A stretch of DNA of 64,000 nt from Halictus rubicundus (Eukaryota > Arthropoda > Insecta > Hymenoptera > Halictidae), in contig NC_135155.1 in the NCBI RefSeq assembly GCF_050948215.1, positions 15,465,001-15,529,000 on the forward strand, given 5' to 3'. Below, in pieces: positions 25,401 to 37,421 of the stretch; positions within the stretch are counted from its first letter, which is position 1, and each line of letters begins with the position of its first letter. The notes under the pieces are model-generated. The model was not told the DNA's origin and did no database searches. It saw only the letters and a list, made by a program, of their open reading frames with translations. Both the position numbers and the translations under genes were made by a program.

Positions 25401-28400
25401 TTAGATGTATAGTATACTATGTTTGAACTAATGTATATTTGAAATTAAAAATAAAATATTATATTTGCCTCAGAAAATGAGTTAGATTCTTTTAAATATT
25501 TTCCAACCTTGTCCTATAATTTTTATCAATCGCTTGACACAATTCATTATTCATTTTATTGCTTTCACCTTTTTTAAGCTTTTATATTTCTCTGTGCCTT
25601 GTGTTGAAATGCCTGTGTGATTAATTTGTTTATTTTCTAACAATTTATCTTGACTTCCCCTTTCTGTTACATGAAACAATCATTAAATAACTTTGTTTTG
25701 ATATATATCATTTTTTGTGAAGCATGTTAGTCTTACTTTTAATATTTACAACTTCCTTTCTTTATAATATTGTGTTTATTTCTAAATAGGAAAATTAAGT
25801 TCAACTAAAGTCGAGGAAATAGTAAGACCCATAGACGAGTATGGGTTCTTTCACGATACTAAATTCAAGCATCATAATTATGTAGAAATGGAAAAATATT
25901 TGAAGGAGCTAAACGGAAATTATCCCAACATTACAAGACTCTATAGCATAGGAAAATCCGTCAAAGGGCGTCAATTATATGTGATGGAAATAACAGAAAA
26001 TCCTGGGAAACATAGTGCAGACAAACCAGAAGTGAAATATGTAGGGAATATGCATGGAAACGAAGTGGTCGGCCGAGAAATTTTATTATTGTTATTGAGA
26101 TACCTCTGCGAAAATTATGAAACTAACGAAGTAGTTACAAAAATCCTAAAAAATGTCAGATTGCATGTTATGCCAAGTATGAATCCAGATGGATATGAAA
26201 TTTCTAAAGAAGGAGACGTGTATGGAGGACATGGAAGATCAAATGCTAAGGGCGTTGATCTTAACAGAAACTTTCCTGATCAATATGAAATAAATCAAGT
26301 ATGGCTCTTAGTTCTTCAAATAACACTAGGTTTACGGGACAAAGTAACGTAAAATAGTCACTTTTAGTGCTTCGTGAACCTAGTGTTAAACATTTTGTAT
26401 TACCGTCATTTATCAGAGTCTTAATTTCTGTATTTATGTTACAGTTAAACAGAGAACAAGAGCCTGAAACGAAAGCAGTGATGAATTGGATCGCACAAAT
26501 CCCATTTGTTCTTTCTGCTAATTTTCATGGGGGGACTCTGGTAGCAAATTATCCATACGATAATGTGCCACAGTATGCACCCAATAGTGCAAATGTGAGC
26601 CCAGACGATGCTGTCTTCAAAGCTCTGGCACTAGCGTACTCAAACGCTCATCCTCGCATGCACCTTGGTGAACCTTGTCCACCACTTCCCAACGAACGAC
26701 TAAATATGCAAAATGTACTCGAGGAACGATTCCCAAACGGAATAACTAATGGAGCTGCCTGGTACTCGGTGAGCGGAGGGATGCAAGATTACAATTACCT
26801 CCATAGCAATGATTTCGAGATTACATTAGAAGTCGGGTGCACCAAGTTCCCAAATAGAACTGAATTACCAACGTTTTGGTTGCAAAATAGGGAACCTATG
26901 TTACGTCTTATAGAAATGGTATGTGGCTCATAATAATAAAGGGGTCTTACGTCAAGTGTCCCATAAACCCAGTATTAACTCATCCAAAAATTTCGAGTAG
27001 ATACCAGCAATGGTATCAGAGAAAACAGGTTGTAACATTTTACATAGGACACCCTGTACAAGCTATCTGTGTCTATAGTATATTAGAATAATTATGATTG
27101 ATATGTTTTCAGTCTCGCAAAGGTGTACATGGTATAGTACGCTCCTCAATTGGCACTCCCATACCTCATGCGAAAATAACTGTGGATGGAATTAAACATG
27201 ACATCTACACAGCCGAAGGTGGCGATTATTGGCGACTTTTGGTCCCAGGAAAATACAATGTTACAGCCAGTGCAGTAGGATACGAACCTCAAACACAGAA
27301 CATAATTGTACCTGTAGGAGATAATCTGGGAGAAGGAGAGATAACGCTGGATTTCTCATTAATGCGAGATGATCCTCAGCACTGGTATAATCATATGCAA
27401 CCTTTTCATATTCATGACAGAGAATATCTTAACATTCATGAACATTGAAATTTGCAGAATAATATCATTTGTGTGTCATTAAATGTTGTAAAGGATCATG
27501 TTTCGTAAGGAATAATAAGAATTTCGTTTTATGAAGAAATTTCAGCTTCAAGAAATATTAAGTAAATACTTCAATATCTCATAAAACATGCTGAAGTTAA
27601 CATACTAGATAGGAGCACTAAGTTATCACAGATTTTCGAGTATTAGATTAGTGTAAAATTTCGTACCCGATTTCGTATTAAAACACGACAAGGAATCGGA
27701 CACGAACTTTTGAGCGAAAATATCGTGTTGGAAACTCACGTTTTGACCCTAAACATATAATATATGTATAATATAAGAAAATATGAATTCCTGTTTCAGG
27801 TCGTCTGCATATGATTTTCGATTAATAGCAAATTTACAGAATGTTTACTTAAAAAATGCTGAATTGAATGCCAGATTTAGCGAGTTAGAAAGTCATCAAC
27901 CTAACACTGCCGAATTTCAAGCTGGAGACTCTTTAATTAGCATGGCTATTCATTCGTTAAAGATTACACATGATGTAAGTATTTTTTTACGGAAACGAGA
28001 CGTATTAAGATTACATAAAATATTTCATTTTTAATATGGTCGTAGATGGGAGCGCCTGAAGAAAACAAATTTCATATTGGTTTAATTGGAGGACTGTTCG
28101 CTTCTCAACCAGTGGGTAGAGAAATGCTGCTGCGTTTAGCTACTCACATTCTTATGGGAAACCAAATCGGAGATCCTCCCATACAGAGGATATTGATTAA
28201 TTCTGTTCTGCATATTATTCCTGCCGTAGATCCAGGTTTTGATGAAATACCTGAAAACCACGATTGCAATCCCATAGTAAAAGGCGAAATTGGCGAGAAA
28301 ATTTTGCACAAGAGTAATGCGAATTCCGAGCCAGCCAATTCAGTTACTAGCGCGTTTAAGAAAATGATGGCCAATGAAGAATACGACGTGATCATTATAT

Positions 28401-31027
28401 TAGGAAGTGGGGCACGTAAAGTTAGGTAAGAAAACCTTGAAGTCCGCCGTTTTATAGGTAAATGAACAAAATACACATTTCGTACCCTTATTGTAGTTAT
28501 ACGGACAATAATTTGCATGTGTATAAAACGCTCGCCGAAAATTATGAACGCTCAATGCACAAAGGGACGTGTAATAATCTTAATAGTGAAGTTAAAGATG
28601 TGCAAGATTATATTCAGAGTGAATATAATATCCCTGTAGTAAGTAAAATAGATGTGAATGCTCACGTAACTTTTTCATCATAATTTGTATATTGCGTGTA
28701 TTTACTGTGATGTAAAACATTTTCAGATGAGCATCAACTTGGATTGTTGCAAGTATCCGTTGGCTGAATCTATTCCAATTATTTGGCGCGAAAATCTACT
28801 GCCTCTGATGCAACTTATTCGTAGTTTAACAACCGGTGTCCGAGCAATTGTAACGGACGTTAATAATGTTCCTTTGAGGGAAGCTGTAGTTAAAATCGGA
28901 ACGAAGAGCTACGAGGTTTCGAAGAACATGGCTTACTTCAAGATTATTCTTCTTCCCGGCGAGCATACAGTGGTGTTCACTTGCAAAGGCTACACGGATC
29001 AATCTGTAAACATCCACGTGGAAAACGAGAATATAATTGACATTAACGTTAAGCTAACGAAGCGTGATACAGGCGAGGAGAAACATCAAGAAGATAACAA
29101 AGATTCTGAGCCGAGTGCTCTGAACCAAGCTTTAACCGATCTAAACGACAAGTATTCACAGTTGTCTATTCTGCACACCATGGGAAGATCGGAAAAGGGT
29201 ATTCGAATAATGTACTTAGAAATTGGAGTTGAGAATAATTTCAAACGAGTAGGCCGTCCGTCGATTGCATTTGTAGCCGGAGTTACTAATGGTGTACACG
29301 TAACGTCCAAAGTCTTGTTACATTTTGCTACATATCTCTTGGACCATTATAGAAAGAATACTACGGTTACAAATTACTTAGATAAGTACACAGTATATAT
29401 CGTTCCAGATTTAACTCATAGTCCTAATAGTAACCTATCGTGTTCTTCCCTTGTTGTTGATAACTTACAATTCCCTATTAATGACGCGCTGTCCAGCGAA
29501 GCAAGTATAATAACTAATTGGTTCAAAAAAGTTAATCCAATGCTAGCAATCAATTTAAATATCGGTGGCCAACATATTGAAATTCCCTTCGCGGGAAAAT
29601 ATGGTAAGACACCAGAACACGTGTATGAAACTGACGACGATGCTGTATTACAAGATCTAGCAACTACATACGCGAAACACAATGTTCATATGAGTTCGAA
29701 GGATGTGTTCTGTGATCGTGATTTAAACGCAAATATTGACGGTGATATTCATGCTGGAAAAGGAATTGGTGGGAAGAGAGAACATTCCTTAATGGATTAT
29801 CTTTACTTAAATACAAGCACGTTGATAATGGACGCATACATTACATGTTGCGCTACGGACGACTCGACTAACGTGTGGGAAGATAATAAAGATAGTTTCA
29901 TAGCTATGATAGATAAGCTTCACAATGGAGTGAAAGGATTCGTTCTTACAAGGAATAACGAGCCGATAGAGAATGCTATTTTATCATGCAACAATTCAGT
30001 ACATCATGTTAAAAGTGGAGTAAACGGAGCCTACTGGCTTCTACTCCAGCCCGGCACTCATGTTATTAGTGCCAAAGCAGCTGGGTACATTCAGCAGACT
30101 AAAATCTTTGTTACAACAGATGTACATGATATTTCAAACCTAATATTTAAATTAAGATATAATGACAAGTTCCTAGGGATGCCCAGAATTGTCTTCATTA
30201 TACTCATAAGTAAGATATCAAATATTAATACACACTGACGTGCAAAATTTAAGGGTCACTAAATTGCCCAAGTGTTGTAACTTCATGAAGGAACATCGTA
30301 GAATATTCGTCCTGGTCTCATTTTAAAGCTTGAACTTTCTACTTTCAAAATCCGTTGTTTGTTTTTCTCAACAAAATTTTTTACGTTATGTAATGGGTAG
30401 GAAACTGAATACGTTTTTTGTTTCGAAAATTTTGCAAATTCAAATGTTTGTACAGACGTTAAAAAATTTGTTTAGTAAATGAAATCAATGAAGATTTGAA
30501 GATTAGAATATCTAAGCACGTCAGTGTATATATATATGAACCGTATATATATGAAGTAGATTATATTTTCTTGAGATATAATTATTCAACATTATATCTT
30601 CTTAGGTACTATATGCTTTGGAATTATTACTTGCGCTGTGTTCATGTATGCAAACTGTACGTCTTCCGAGCGATCACCTATAAATAATCGTGGATACGCG
30701 TTCAGTTTACTTAAAGATGGAACAAGCTTTTTCGACGACGACGAGAAAGAAATTGAAATATTTAGAAGGCCAGTAAAAAATGGTAAGTACTATTTCTTCT
30801 CTGAAAAATTATGTCTGTACCATCATACAGAGTTGTCTTTTAAAAATGTTGGATATATTAATCATTTTTTGTATTCTATTCGTATAGGATCTATGGAAAT
30901 TAATGAAGTGACAAAACCGTATTTTGATGACGACAATATGTCTAGTTCTGAGGATGCCAGCGATTTAGAATTTATTGCACCAGGTCAGGTTCAATGGGAT
31001 GACAAAACGCCAATAGTAAATAGATAG
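22404..31027 (+). CDS. svr: Carboxypeptidase D (silver), four-domain membrane form
   Basis: Metallocarboxypeptidase of the secretory pathway that trims C-terminal Lys/Arg from peptides. Fifteen exons: 22404-22862, 22945-23189, 23270-23425, 23501-23676, 23740-23887, 24189-24283, 25790-26298, 26445-26918, 27113-27384, 27800-27974, 28046-28425, 28497-28638, 28727-30209, 30606-30782, 30888-31027. Phases agree, giving 1,676 aa. A signal peptide covers about 1-24. Domain 1 has the zinc and catalytic set His102, Glu105, His222 and Glu310 (HGDE, NLHGG, TFELSCCKYP). Domain 2 has His515, Glu518, His624 and Glu725 (HGNE, NFHGG, EITLEVGC). Domain 3 (from about 845) is shortened, and domain 4 (about 1,110-1,470) is full length; both lack the zinc ligands and the catalytic Glu. 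Each is followed by a transthyretin-like module. One transmembrane span (VFIILISTICFGIITCAVFM) is built from exons 13 and 14 and precedes an acidic cytosolic tail of about 85 residues. Drosophila silver, as I recall, has three domains, so the fourth is notable. Confidence 0.95.
23932..24139. mobile_element. hAT-like short inverted-repeat element in CPD intron 5
   Basis: The ends TAGAGATGTGCGAGAATCTG and GGTTCTCACACACCTCTA are imperfect inverted repeats. The interior is built of GGGACGGG / CCCGACCCG and TTCGAGAATCCC-like segments. A convincing 8-bp duplication is not visible. A related shorter copy lies at 54,340-54,461. Confidence 0.6.
24189..24381 (+). other. Alternative terminal exon: one-domain soluble CPD
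   Basis: Exon 6 stays open past its donor (AAG^GTAATC at 24,283/24,284) for 32 more codons and ends at TAA 24,379-24,381. Read-through would give a secreted protein of about 458 aa holding only active domain 1. A 1.4-kb gap follows before exon 7, and an AATAAA lies at 25,450. Short single-domain forms are known for Drosophila silver, so a real isoform is plausible, but no transcript evidence is available here. Confidence 0.6.
25450..25455 (+). terminator. Candidate polyadenylation signal for short CPD form
   Basis: AATAAA lies 1.07 kb past the alternative stop at 24,381 and 340 bases before exon 7. It would suit the short transcript. Confidence 0.4.
26320..26389. mobile_element. Collapsed 70-bp family A element in CPD intron 7
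   Basis: The left end TAACACTAGGTTTACGGG is followed almost at once by the right half, ending CGTGAACCTAGTGTTAA. Only the termini and one short arm (AGTCACTTTTAGTGC) remain, so this is an internally deleted copy or near-perfect hairpin. Confidence 0.8.
26941..26978. repeat. Remnant of a family A right end in CPD intron 8
   Basis: GTGTCCCATAAACCCAGTATTAA resembles the family A right terminus (CCCGTAAACCTAGTGTTAA) with several changes. The left end is not convincing. Confidence 0.35.
27113..27448 (+). other. Possible alternative terminal exon: two-domain soluble CPD
   Basis: Exon 9 can splice at 27,384 (CACTG^GTATAA), joining to SSAYDF of domain 3. If it reads through, it continues 21 codons (His-rich: HMQPFHIHDREYLNIHEH) to a stop at 27,446-27,448. 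This would yield a secreted protein with both active domains and neither dead one. An ATTAAA variant poly(A) signal lies at 27,478. No transcript support is available. Confidence 0.4.
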
Positions 31028-31445
31028 TGTTTTCTGCGAATGGAGAGATTTTAAATCTCCGTCAAACAAAAGAAATAGCATTTAAAAGAAAGAAATCGAT
31101 TGCCTTCCGTTATCACATTTACTAGTTCTATTGACTTGTTTGAGATATATATGTATGTGACAAAGTGTCAATAATACCAAGTTGGCGTGATAATACTGTA
31201 GTGATGCAAATTATAGTGCAGCTTTCATTTTAAAAGGTAGATGTACGATAAACTATATCTACCCAGTGATAACAGCTATTAAACGGGAATTAACTGTATC
31301 TACCCAGTGATAAACAGCTTTTAAACAAAAATTATTTATCAAAAATCTAGACTTATACTGAAATATAAAATGTAAAGTAAATAACAGAAGAAAATATTCT
31401 TTTTACGTACAGAAAATGTACTTAAAGTGTTGTGAAAGTCATGAA

Positions 31446-31447
<2 letters not shown>

Positions 31448-31477
<30 letters not shown>
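31448..31477. repeat. (TA)n microsatellite
   Basis: About 15 TA units in the CPD 3' UTR region. Confidence 0.95.
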
Positions 31478-31481
<4 letters not shown>

Positions 31482-31509
31482 TTGAAAGTTGAAAAGAATT
31501 TTATTATAC

Positions 31510-31515
31510 AATAAA
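31510..31515 (+). terminator. Candidate polyadenylation signal for long CPD transcript
   Basis: AATAAA lies about 480 bases past the stop codon of the long form. A second AATAAA lies near 31,845. Confidence 0.4.
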
Positions 31516-32460
31516 GAAAGATAAATATGTTTTAAAAATGTAATTAATATTTTTATATGTGAGGCAGAATTAATATTTCCTATGCGATAATGCAATATAC
31601 ATTCTAGAATGTTTTATATGTTATTTACATACAGTCTAAATGCATTTAGTATAATAAATTACTGTAAATTTTCAATTTGTAAAACATATCTTTTATGAAT
31701 ACTGTTATCTTTAAAATGATCATAATAGCGAATATATATGTATCTTCCTGTAAATCATATGATATTTTGATGATTATTATTAAAATCTTTTAATATATTT
31801 GTAGATACTTTTACTAATTTCTACTTAATACTATTCTCTGGATCAATAAAATATATTGTTATAACACTTGATGTGAATCAAGCGAAACTCATTCACCATG
31901 AGTACTTAAACAATTGATAAATCTTATTCTAGATTGTTTCCATAAGACAAGCTACAACTAAGATTGAAAAATTACACACACAAAGAAATGGTAGTTTGTA
32001 TAAAGAATGAATGTATATTCCGTGGTTGACATTAATTAGAAATATGTATGTTGTATGTATAATAACAAATTTATAATTTCGTTGTGACAACATATCTGAC
32101 GTTTTAAATAAAAGAATATGGAAAAGAAGTATTTATTATTGTACAATTGTGAAGAATTATTTCATAGTTCCTATATCTATTATTTATATTATAAAGTATC
32201 TGTGACTTCATGATAAACGAGAAATAAAATTTAAATGAGTTTTTAAAATTGGCGCCATTTTTGTCGGACTACTCTTGAAAGATCCCTGTGAGTTGTGTGT
32301 GCATTTGTGAATTGTATACACGTTGAACGAAATGCACCTATATAACTTTCATACACAGTACACACGCACGCACTTTGATAGTATTTGATCATATTTGATA
32401 GACAGTGGCTACATGCAGCGTGCACGTTTTTGAGGTTAAACAGAACGATTTGTTTTAAAC

Positions 32461-35400
32461 ATGGTACGCAAAAAGATAGATAATCGCATTCGCGTTTTAA
32501 TCGAAAATGGTGTTGCCACTGGACACAGAACAATGTTTATTGTTATCGGTGAAAAAGCAAGGGACCAAGTGAGTAAAATTTTTTAAAGTGAAATATTCAT
32601 TCCAATTAAATAGATTAGAATTTAGATTACAATGGGCAACAATTGAATAATTTGCTTTGCTCACTTATTATAAACAGAATTCAAAAATTGTATTCTCTAC
32701 AGGTTGTTTTACTGCATCACATGTTATCGAAGACTGTCATCAAAGCTAGACCGTCCCTGCTTTGGTGTTACAAAAAGGAATTAGGGTTCAGCAGTCACAG
32801 AAAGAAGAAAATGAAGTCCCTGCAGAAGAAAGTTAAATCTGGAAAGCTGGATGTCAATGAAGATGATCCATTTGAATTGTTTGTTGTGTCTACTAACATA
32901 CGTTATTGTTATTATCACGAAACGCATAAAATATTAGGAAACACCTATGGCATGTGTGTTTTACAAGTGAGACTTTAAGTTTGGTATTCTACTGCATTTT
33001 ATATCTGTTTTATTTACTCATTATCTGGTTGGTATTGTTTAGGACTTTGAAGCAATTACTCCAAATTTACTAGCACGCACTATTGAAACCATAGAGGGAG
33101 GAGGAATCATTGTATTCCTTTTACAATCTGTGAATTCACTGAAGCAACTATACACGATGAATATGGATGTTCATCAAAGATTTCGCACAGAAGCACATCA
33201 AGTATATCATTTATATTCATTTCATTAATTGAATAGTTACTTTCTATAGTGACTTCATTATTTCAATCTATTGCAGAATGTTGTGGGTCGCTTCAATGAA
33301 CGATTTCTATTGTCACTAGCATCGTGTAAAAGGTGTCTAGTTGTTGATGATCAGTTAAATGTACTACCTCTATCATCTCATAATTTGAAAATTGAACCTG
33401 CCCAAAAATTACCTAATTCTGAAGAGCATGCAGAATTGGATGCTCTGAAAGAAAACTTGAAAGACACACAACCTATTTCTTCTCTTGTTAATTGTTGCAA
33501 GACAATTGATCAGGTTGGTTGAAATACATTAAAAGTAGCTAGTAAGTATTAGTATTTAATAACAAATATAATTGAAATGAACCTTTCAGGCAAAAGCACT
33601 TCTTAAATTTATCGAATGTATATCAGAGAAAACATTAAGATCCACTGTTTCTCTGACTGCTGCTAGAGGACGTGGAAAATCTGCAGCATTGGGATTAGCT
33701 ATTGCTGGTGCAATAACTTTTGGTTACTCGAACATTTATATTTCTAGTCCAAGCCCAGAGAATTTAAATACCCTATTTGAGTTCGTTTTTAAAGGTAAAT
33801 TATTATATAAACAGAATAATGCATAATGTTTGCCCGTGTAGTAAATTTTTTTATCGTCTTTAGGCTTTGATGCACTTGGATATCAGGAACACCTTGATTA
33901 CGGACTAGTGCAATCAACAAATCCTGAATTCAATAAAGCCACTGTGCGTGTAAATGTCTTTCGGGATCACAGGCAAACGGTTCAGGTATGTTCTTTATCT
34001 ATACTGAAATTGACTGGAACATTAATTTTACAATGAATATTAAATTAATCTTTTTTTCAGTACATTCATCCAACCGATGCACATAAATTAACTCAAGCTG
34101 AACTACTTGTAATTGACGAGGCTGCTGCGATACCTCTCCCTTATGTAAAAGCTATGCTCGGTCCTTATTTAGTATTTCTTGCATCGACTATCAATGGGTA
34201 AACACGATGTTTCCTACATCAATTAATTCCTATCAAATACTTTTATCATAGAATATACTATTGTTCTTATGTACACGATTCCCTTTGAACAGATACGAGG
34301 GTACAGGTAGATCGTTGTCACTGAAATTATTGCAACAATTACGTAGTCAAACGGTTGGTTCTAATAGGAATGAAAAACTTGATAAGCAGCAGAATGAAAA
34401 GACCATTATCGGAAGACAGCTACACGAACTTACTCTCGAAGAGTCTATTCGTTACAAACCAGGAGATTCTGTCGAGCAATGGCTATGCGATTTATTGTGC
34501 TTAAATGCTACTACAAATACGTCCATATTGTCTGGATGCCCACCTCCTGACTTGTGTCAGTTGTATTATATAAATAGGTACTTCACTTAAACTAATTGCA
34601 AGTAAATATTTCCAAAATGTTTTAATACATTGGATTCTTTTTCTAGAGACACTCTATTTTCGTACCACAAAGCGTCCGAATTATTTTTACAGAGACTAGT
34701 GGCTCTCTACGTTGCTTCTCATTACAAAGTAAATATTATTATTATATACTAGTAAGTAGACTGCAGATTGTATGCGTTTATGACAAAAATGGGCACGTAA
34801 AGTTTAAAGCAGTGGACATATTAAAAAGATTTAAGGATATCGATATATTGATTTCAGCTTAATAAAATAATCGAAAAAAGACAAATTTTTCTTTGGCTTG
34901 CAATCAATGTAAAATAAAAATGGTCTGCATCAATTGTGAATACTAGAAGCCAAATAAAAAAGTTCAGTTCTAAATTATATCTACTAGTTTTTGTCATAAA
35001 TGCATAAAACCTGCAGTCTAGTAATAAGTATATTATAAGTGTTGAATATGGAAAATTTTTTTAGAACAGTCCGAATGACTTGCAAATGATGTCCGATGCT
35101 CCAGCGCATCATCTGTTCTGTCTTTTGGGTCCAGTGGACTCGAACAAGAAAACGTTGCCAGAAATATTAGTAGTAATTCAAGTAAGCATAGAAGATGTTA
35201 CAAGTTATAATTAGTTTGCATAAATTTAAGTAACTTGACTACTTGTTGCAGTTCTAATATTTCTGTAATACATAGATTTGCTTAGAAGGTGAAGTGAGTA
35301 AGAACACCATAAATGATGGACTCGTGCGTGGACGGAGGGCAGCCGGTGATCTTATACCGTGGACTGTAGCGCAACAATATCAAGATCAGGATTTTCCATC

Positions 35401-37348
35401 GTTAGCGGGTGCACGTATCGTTCGCATTGCTACGCATCCCGATTACCACGGGGTAAATTAATCGATCACTTTCGCAATTTAATTGTATAAAATATTTAAA
35501 GCGACATTATTTATAATCAATAATTGCTGCAGATGGGATATGGCAGTCGAGCATTGGAATTATTAAAACAGTACTATGAAATGAAGATACTTAATATCAA
35601 CGAAACGACTTCAGAAACGCCTGCTACAGAAATCTCTAAAGTGCAAGACGAAGAAGTCAGTTTACTTGACGAGAGGATTGGTAAATACGTTCATTGTGCT
35701 TAAAATAAAATTTTAAAGCAAAATTTGTTTATGTATCGTATCATTGATATAGTTGTATCTTTCAGAACCTCGAGCCTCTCTACCGCCACTCCTTCTGAAG
35801 CTGAGTGAAAGACGCCCGGAAAGTTTGGATTACTTAGGTGTGTCTTTCGGTGTTACTGAGCCATTATTGAAATTTTGGAAACGGGCTAGTTTTATGCCTG
35901 TCTATTTGAGGTTCGTATTGGTGCTTATAACGTTCCGTTTGTTAACACTAGGTTTACGGGACGCGTTAAAGACCTGATACTCTCTTATGTGCAGCAGGAA
36001 TAGATAATTGTGTTTTCACTTCTTTTTAGACAAACTGCGAACGATATAACGGGTGAACATTCTTGCATAATGTTGTACAAACTCAGTTCTGAACAACAAG
36101 ACGATGTTAGGTGGCTGCAAGATTATTGGAAAGATTTTCGACGACGATTTATTACACTACTATCTTTCTCGTTCAATGAATACCAATCTTCATTGGCACT
36201 GAGCATACTAATGAACAAAACAATTACTCTAGGAGTTACTAGTCAGTATATCTTCATTTATTTCTAGTGCATCAGATTATTTTTAAAAATAATTCATTTC
36301 TATTTTTATAGCCTTAAACAAAGAAACACTGGATGTATATTTTACATCGTACGATTTAAAACGTTTAGCCATGTATAGTAACAACATGGCAGACTATCAT
36401 TTGATAATGGATCTATTGCCACCGCTAGCTCGATTATACTTTTTGAACATGATGGGCGATACTCATCTATCGGCAGTGCAATCGGTAATATTATTTTTCT
36501 AATAAATCGATATCAATTTAAATCTCACGTTGTTTCCAGTGAAAAATAATGTCCTTATTTTCAGGCTATATTACTGGGACTAGGTTTGCAACATAAAACT
36601 GTCGACAAATTGGCAGAAGAACTGGATTTACCGTCTTCGCAACTGCTTGGTCTGTTTAATCGAATTATACGCAAATGTGTACAGTACCTAAACGGGATTG
36701 CCGAGAACTTTATTGAAAATACTATGATGAGGAAGGAACTCAACACTGAGAGTGTGCAACTTAATCCTGTTAACGGAAAGAGCTTACACGATGAATTAGA
36801 AACTGCAGCTAAGGTTCAGTAATCTTTTCTTCTTGTTTTCTTAATATTAGCTTTACGAAGCACTAAAAGGGACTATTTTACATTACTTTATAAAAATAAT
36901 GAGAACGTGTCTATCCAAATTTTTTTTATTTTTTAATAATACATAACCAAATAAATAAATTTGTTGAATAGTTCCTCACGGATGCATCTACACAATTTCA
37001 ATAATCGTAAATTAAAAATATTAGAACGTGATCCTAGTGTTAAAGAGCTCGCTTATTGAGCGACTATTGCATTTATAAGATTATATCTTACCTAACATTT
37101 TTAATTATTTCCTCCAGGAATTAAAAACAAAGCAGAAAGCTGAACTGGAAAAATTGAAAAAGGAAAATTTAGATCAATACGCCATTAAAGGCTCGGAAGT
37201 TGAGTGGAAGGATGCTCTTTCCGGAACGAAGAGTAAAAATCTCATATCAATAAAAAGCAGCGAGAAAAAAATATCAGAAGATGACAGTGCCTTAGAAATT
37301 CAAAAGAAGCCGTCTAAAAAGAGAAAAAGACATTCTTTTAAGACTTGA
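32461..37348 (+). CDS. NAT10: RNA cytidine acetyltransferase (NAT10)
   Basis: Nucleolar enzyme that uses acetyl-CoA and ATP to make N4-acetylcytidine in 18S rRNA and tRNAs, needed for small-subunit maturation. Seventeen exons: 32461-32568, 32703-32966, 33043-33201, 33277-33513, 33590-33794, 33864-33985, 34061-34197, 34293-34577, 34647-34728, 35065-35181, 35276-35452, 35533-35680, 35766-35910, 36030-36241, 36312-36484, 36565-36813, 37118-37348. Phases agree, giving 1,016 aa (human about 1,025). Visible parts are an N-terminal TmcA-like domain, a Walker A loop GRGKSAA at about 283-289, a Walker B box VIDEAAAIP at about 382-390, and a GNAT acetyl-CoA site (RIATHPDYHGMGYGSRALELL region, about 620-642). 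A Lys-rich tail ends KKRKRHSF, a likely nuclear/nucleolar signal. Drosophila l(1)G0020 is the expected orthologue. Introns 9, 13 and 16 hold transposon pieces. Confidence 0.97.
34757..35020. mobile_element. TA-flanked inverted-repeat element in NAT10 intron 9
   Basis: The left arm TAGACTGCAGATTGTATGCG and the right arm ending in TGCATAAAACCTGCAGTCTA are inverted repeats of about 32 bp, extending to TTTATGACAAAAA / TTTTTGTCATAAA. The 264-bp element is non-coding. TA at both edges fits Tc1/mariner-type MITEs. Solitary ends of the same type lie near 8,902 and 15,138. Confidence 0.8.
35942..35969. repeat. Minimal family A remnant in NAT10 intron 13
   Basis: TTAACACTAGGTTTACGGG followed by ACGCGTTAA. 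Only the left terminus remains, bracketed by TTAA on both sides, 28 bases in all. Confidence 0.65.
36841..37043. mobile_element. TTAA-flanked element, family A, in NAT10 intron 16
   Basis: It runs from TTAATATTAGCTTTACGAAG through the family core to ATCCTAGTGTTAA. At 203 bp it fills two thirds of the 304-base intron. Confidence 0.82.
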
Positions 37349-37380
37349 CGAGTGTAAAGTATTTTAAATATAACCAAACA

Positions 37381-37386
37381 AATAAA
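37381..37386 (+). terminator. Candidate NAT10 polyadenylation signal
   Basis: AATAAA lies 33 bases past the NAT10 stop codon. Cleavage 10-30 bases on would fall close to, or overlap, the opposing NUFIP1 3' end. Confidence 0.6.
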
Positions 37387-37415
37387 TAATAAATCGATTA
37401 TTATGCCTTGAACTG

Positions 37416-37421
37416 TTTATT
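37416..37421 (-). terminator. Candidate NUFIP1 polyadenylation signal
   Basis: AATAAA on the minus strand, about 70 bases past the NUFIP1 stop codon, facing the NAT10 signal 30 bases away. Confidence 0.55.

Larger units (their letters stand above)
31028..32460. other. CPD 3' UTR and NAT10 5' region
   Basis: AT-rich with no coding exon. It holds the end of the CPD transcript and, within the last few hundred bases, the NAT10 promoter. No TATA box or other clear core element could be assigned. Confidence 0.5.

Noticed and set aside
28685..28726. ATG at 28,685 as the start of a separate 517-codon gene
   Set aside because: The frame is preceded by a valid acceptor at 28,726, and the protein continues CPD domain 3 in phase, so this is CPD exon 13, not a new gene.
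32243..32533. Minus-strand 96-codon frame over the NAT10 start
   Set aside because: It is antisense to NAT10 exon 1 and its promoter, with no similarity to known proteins.
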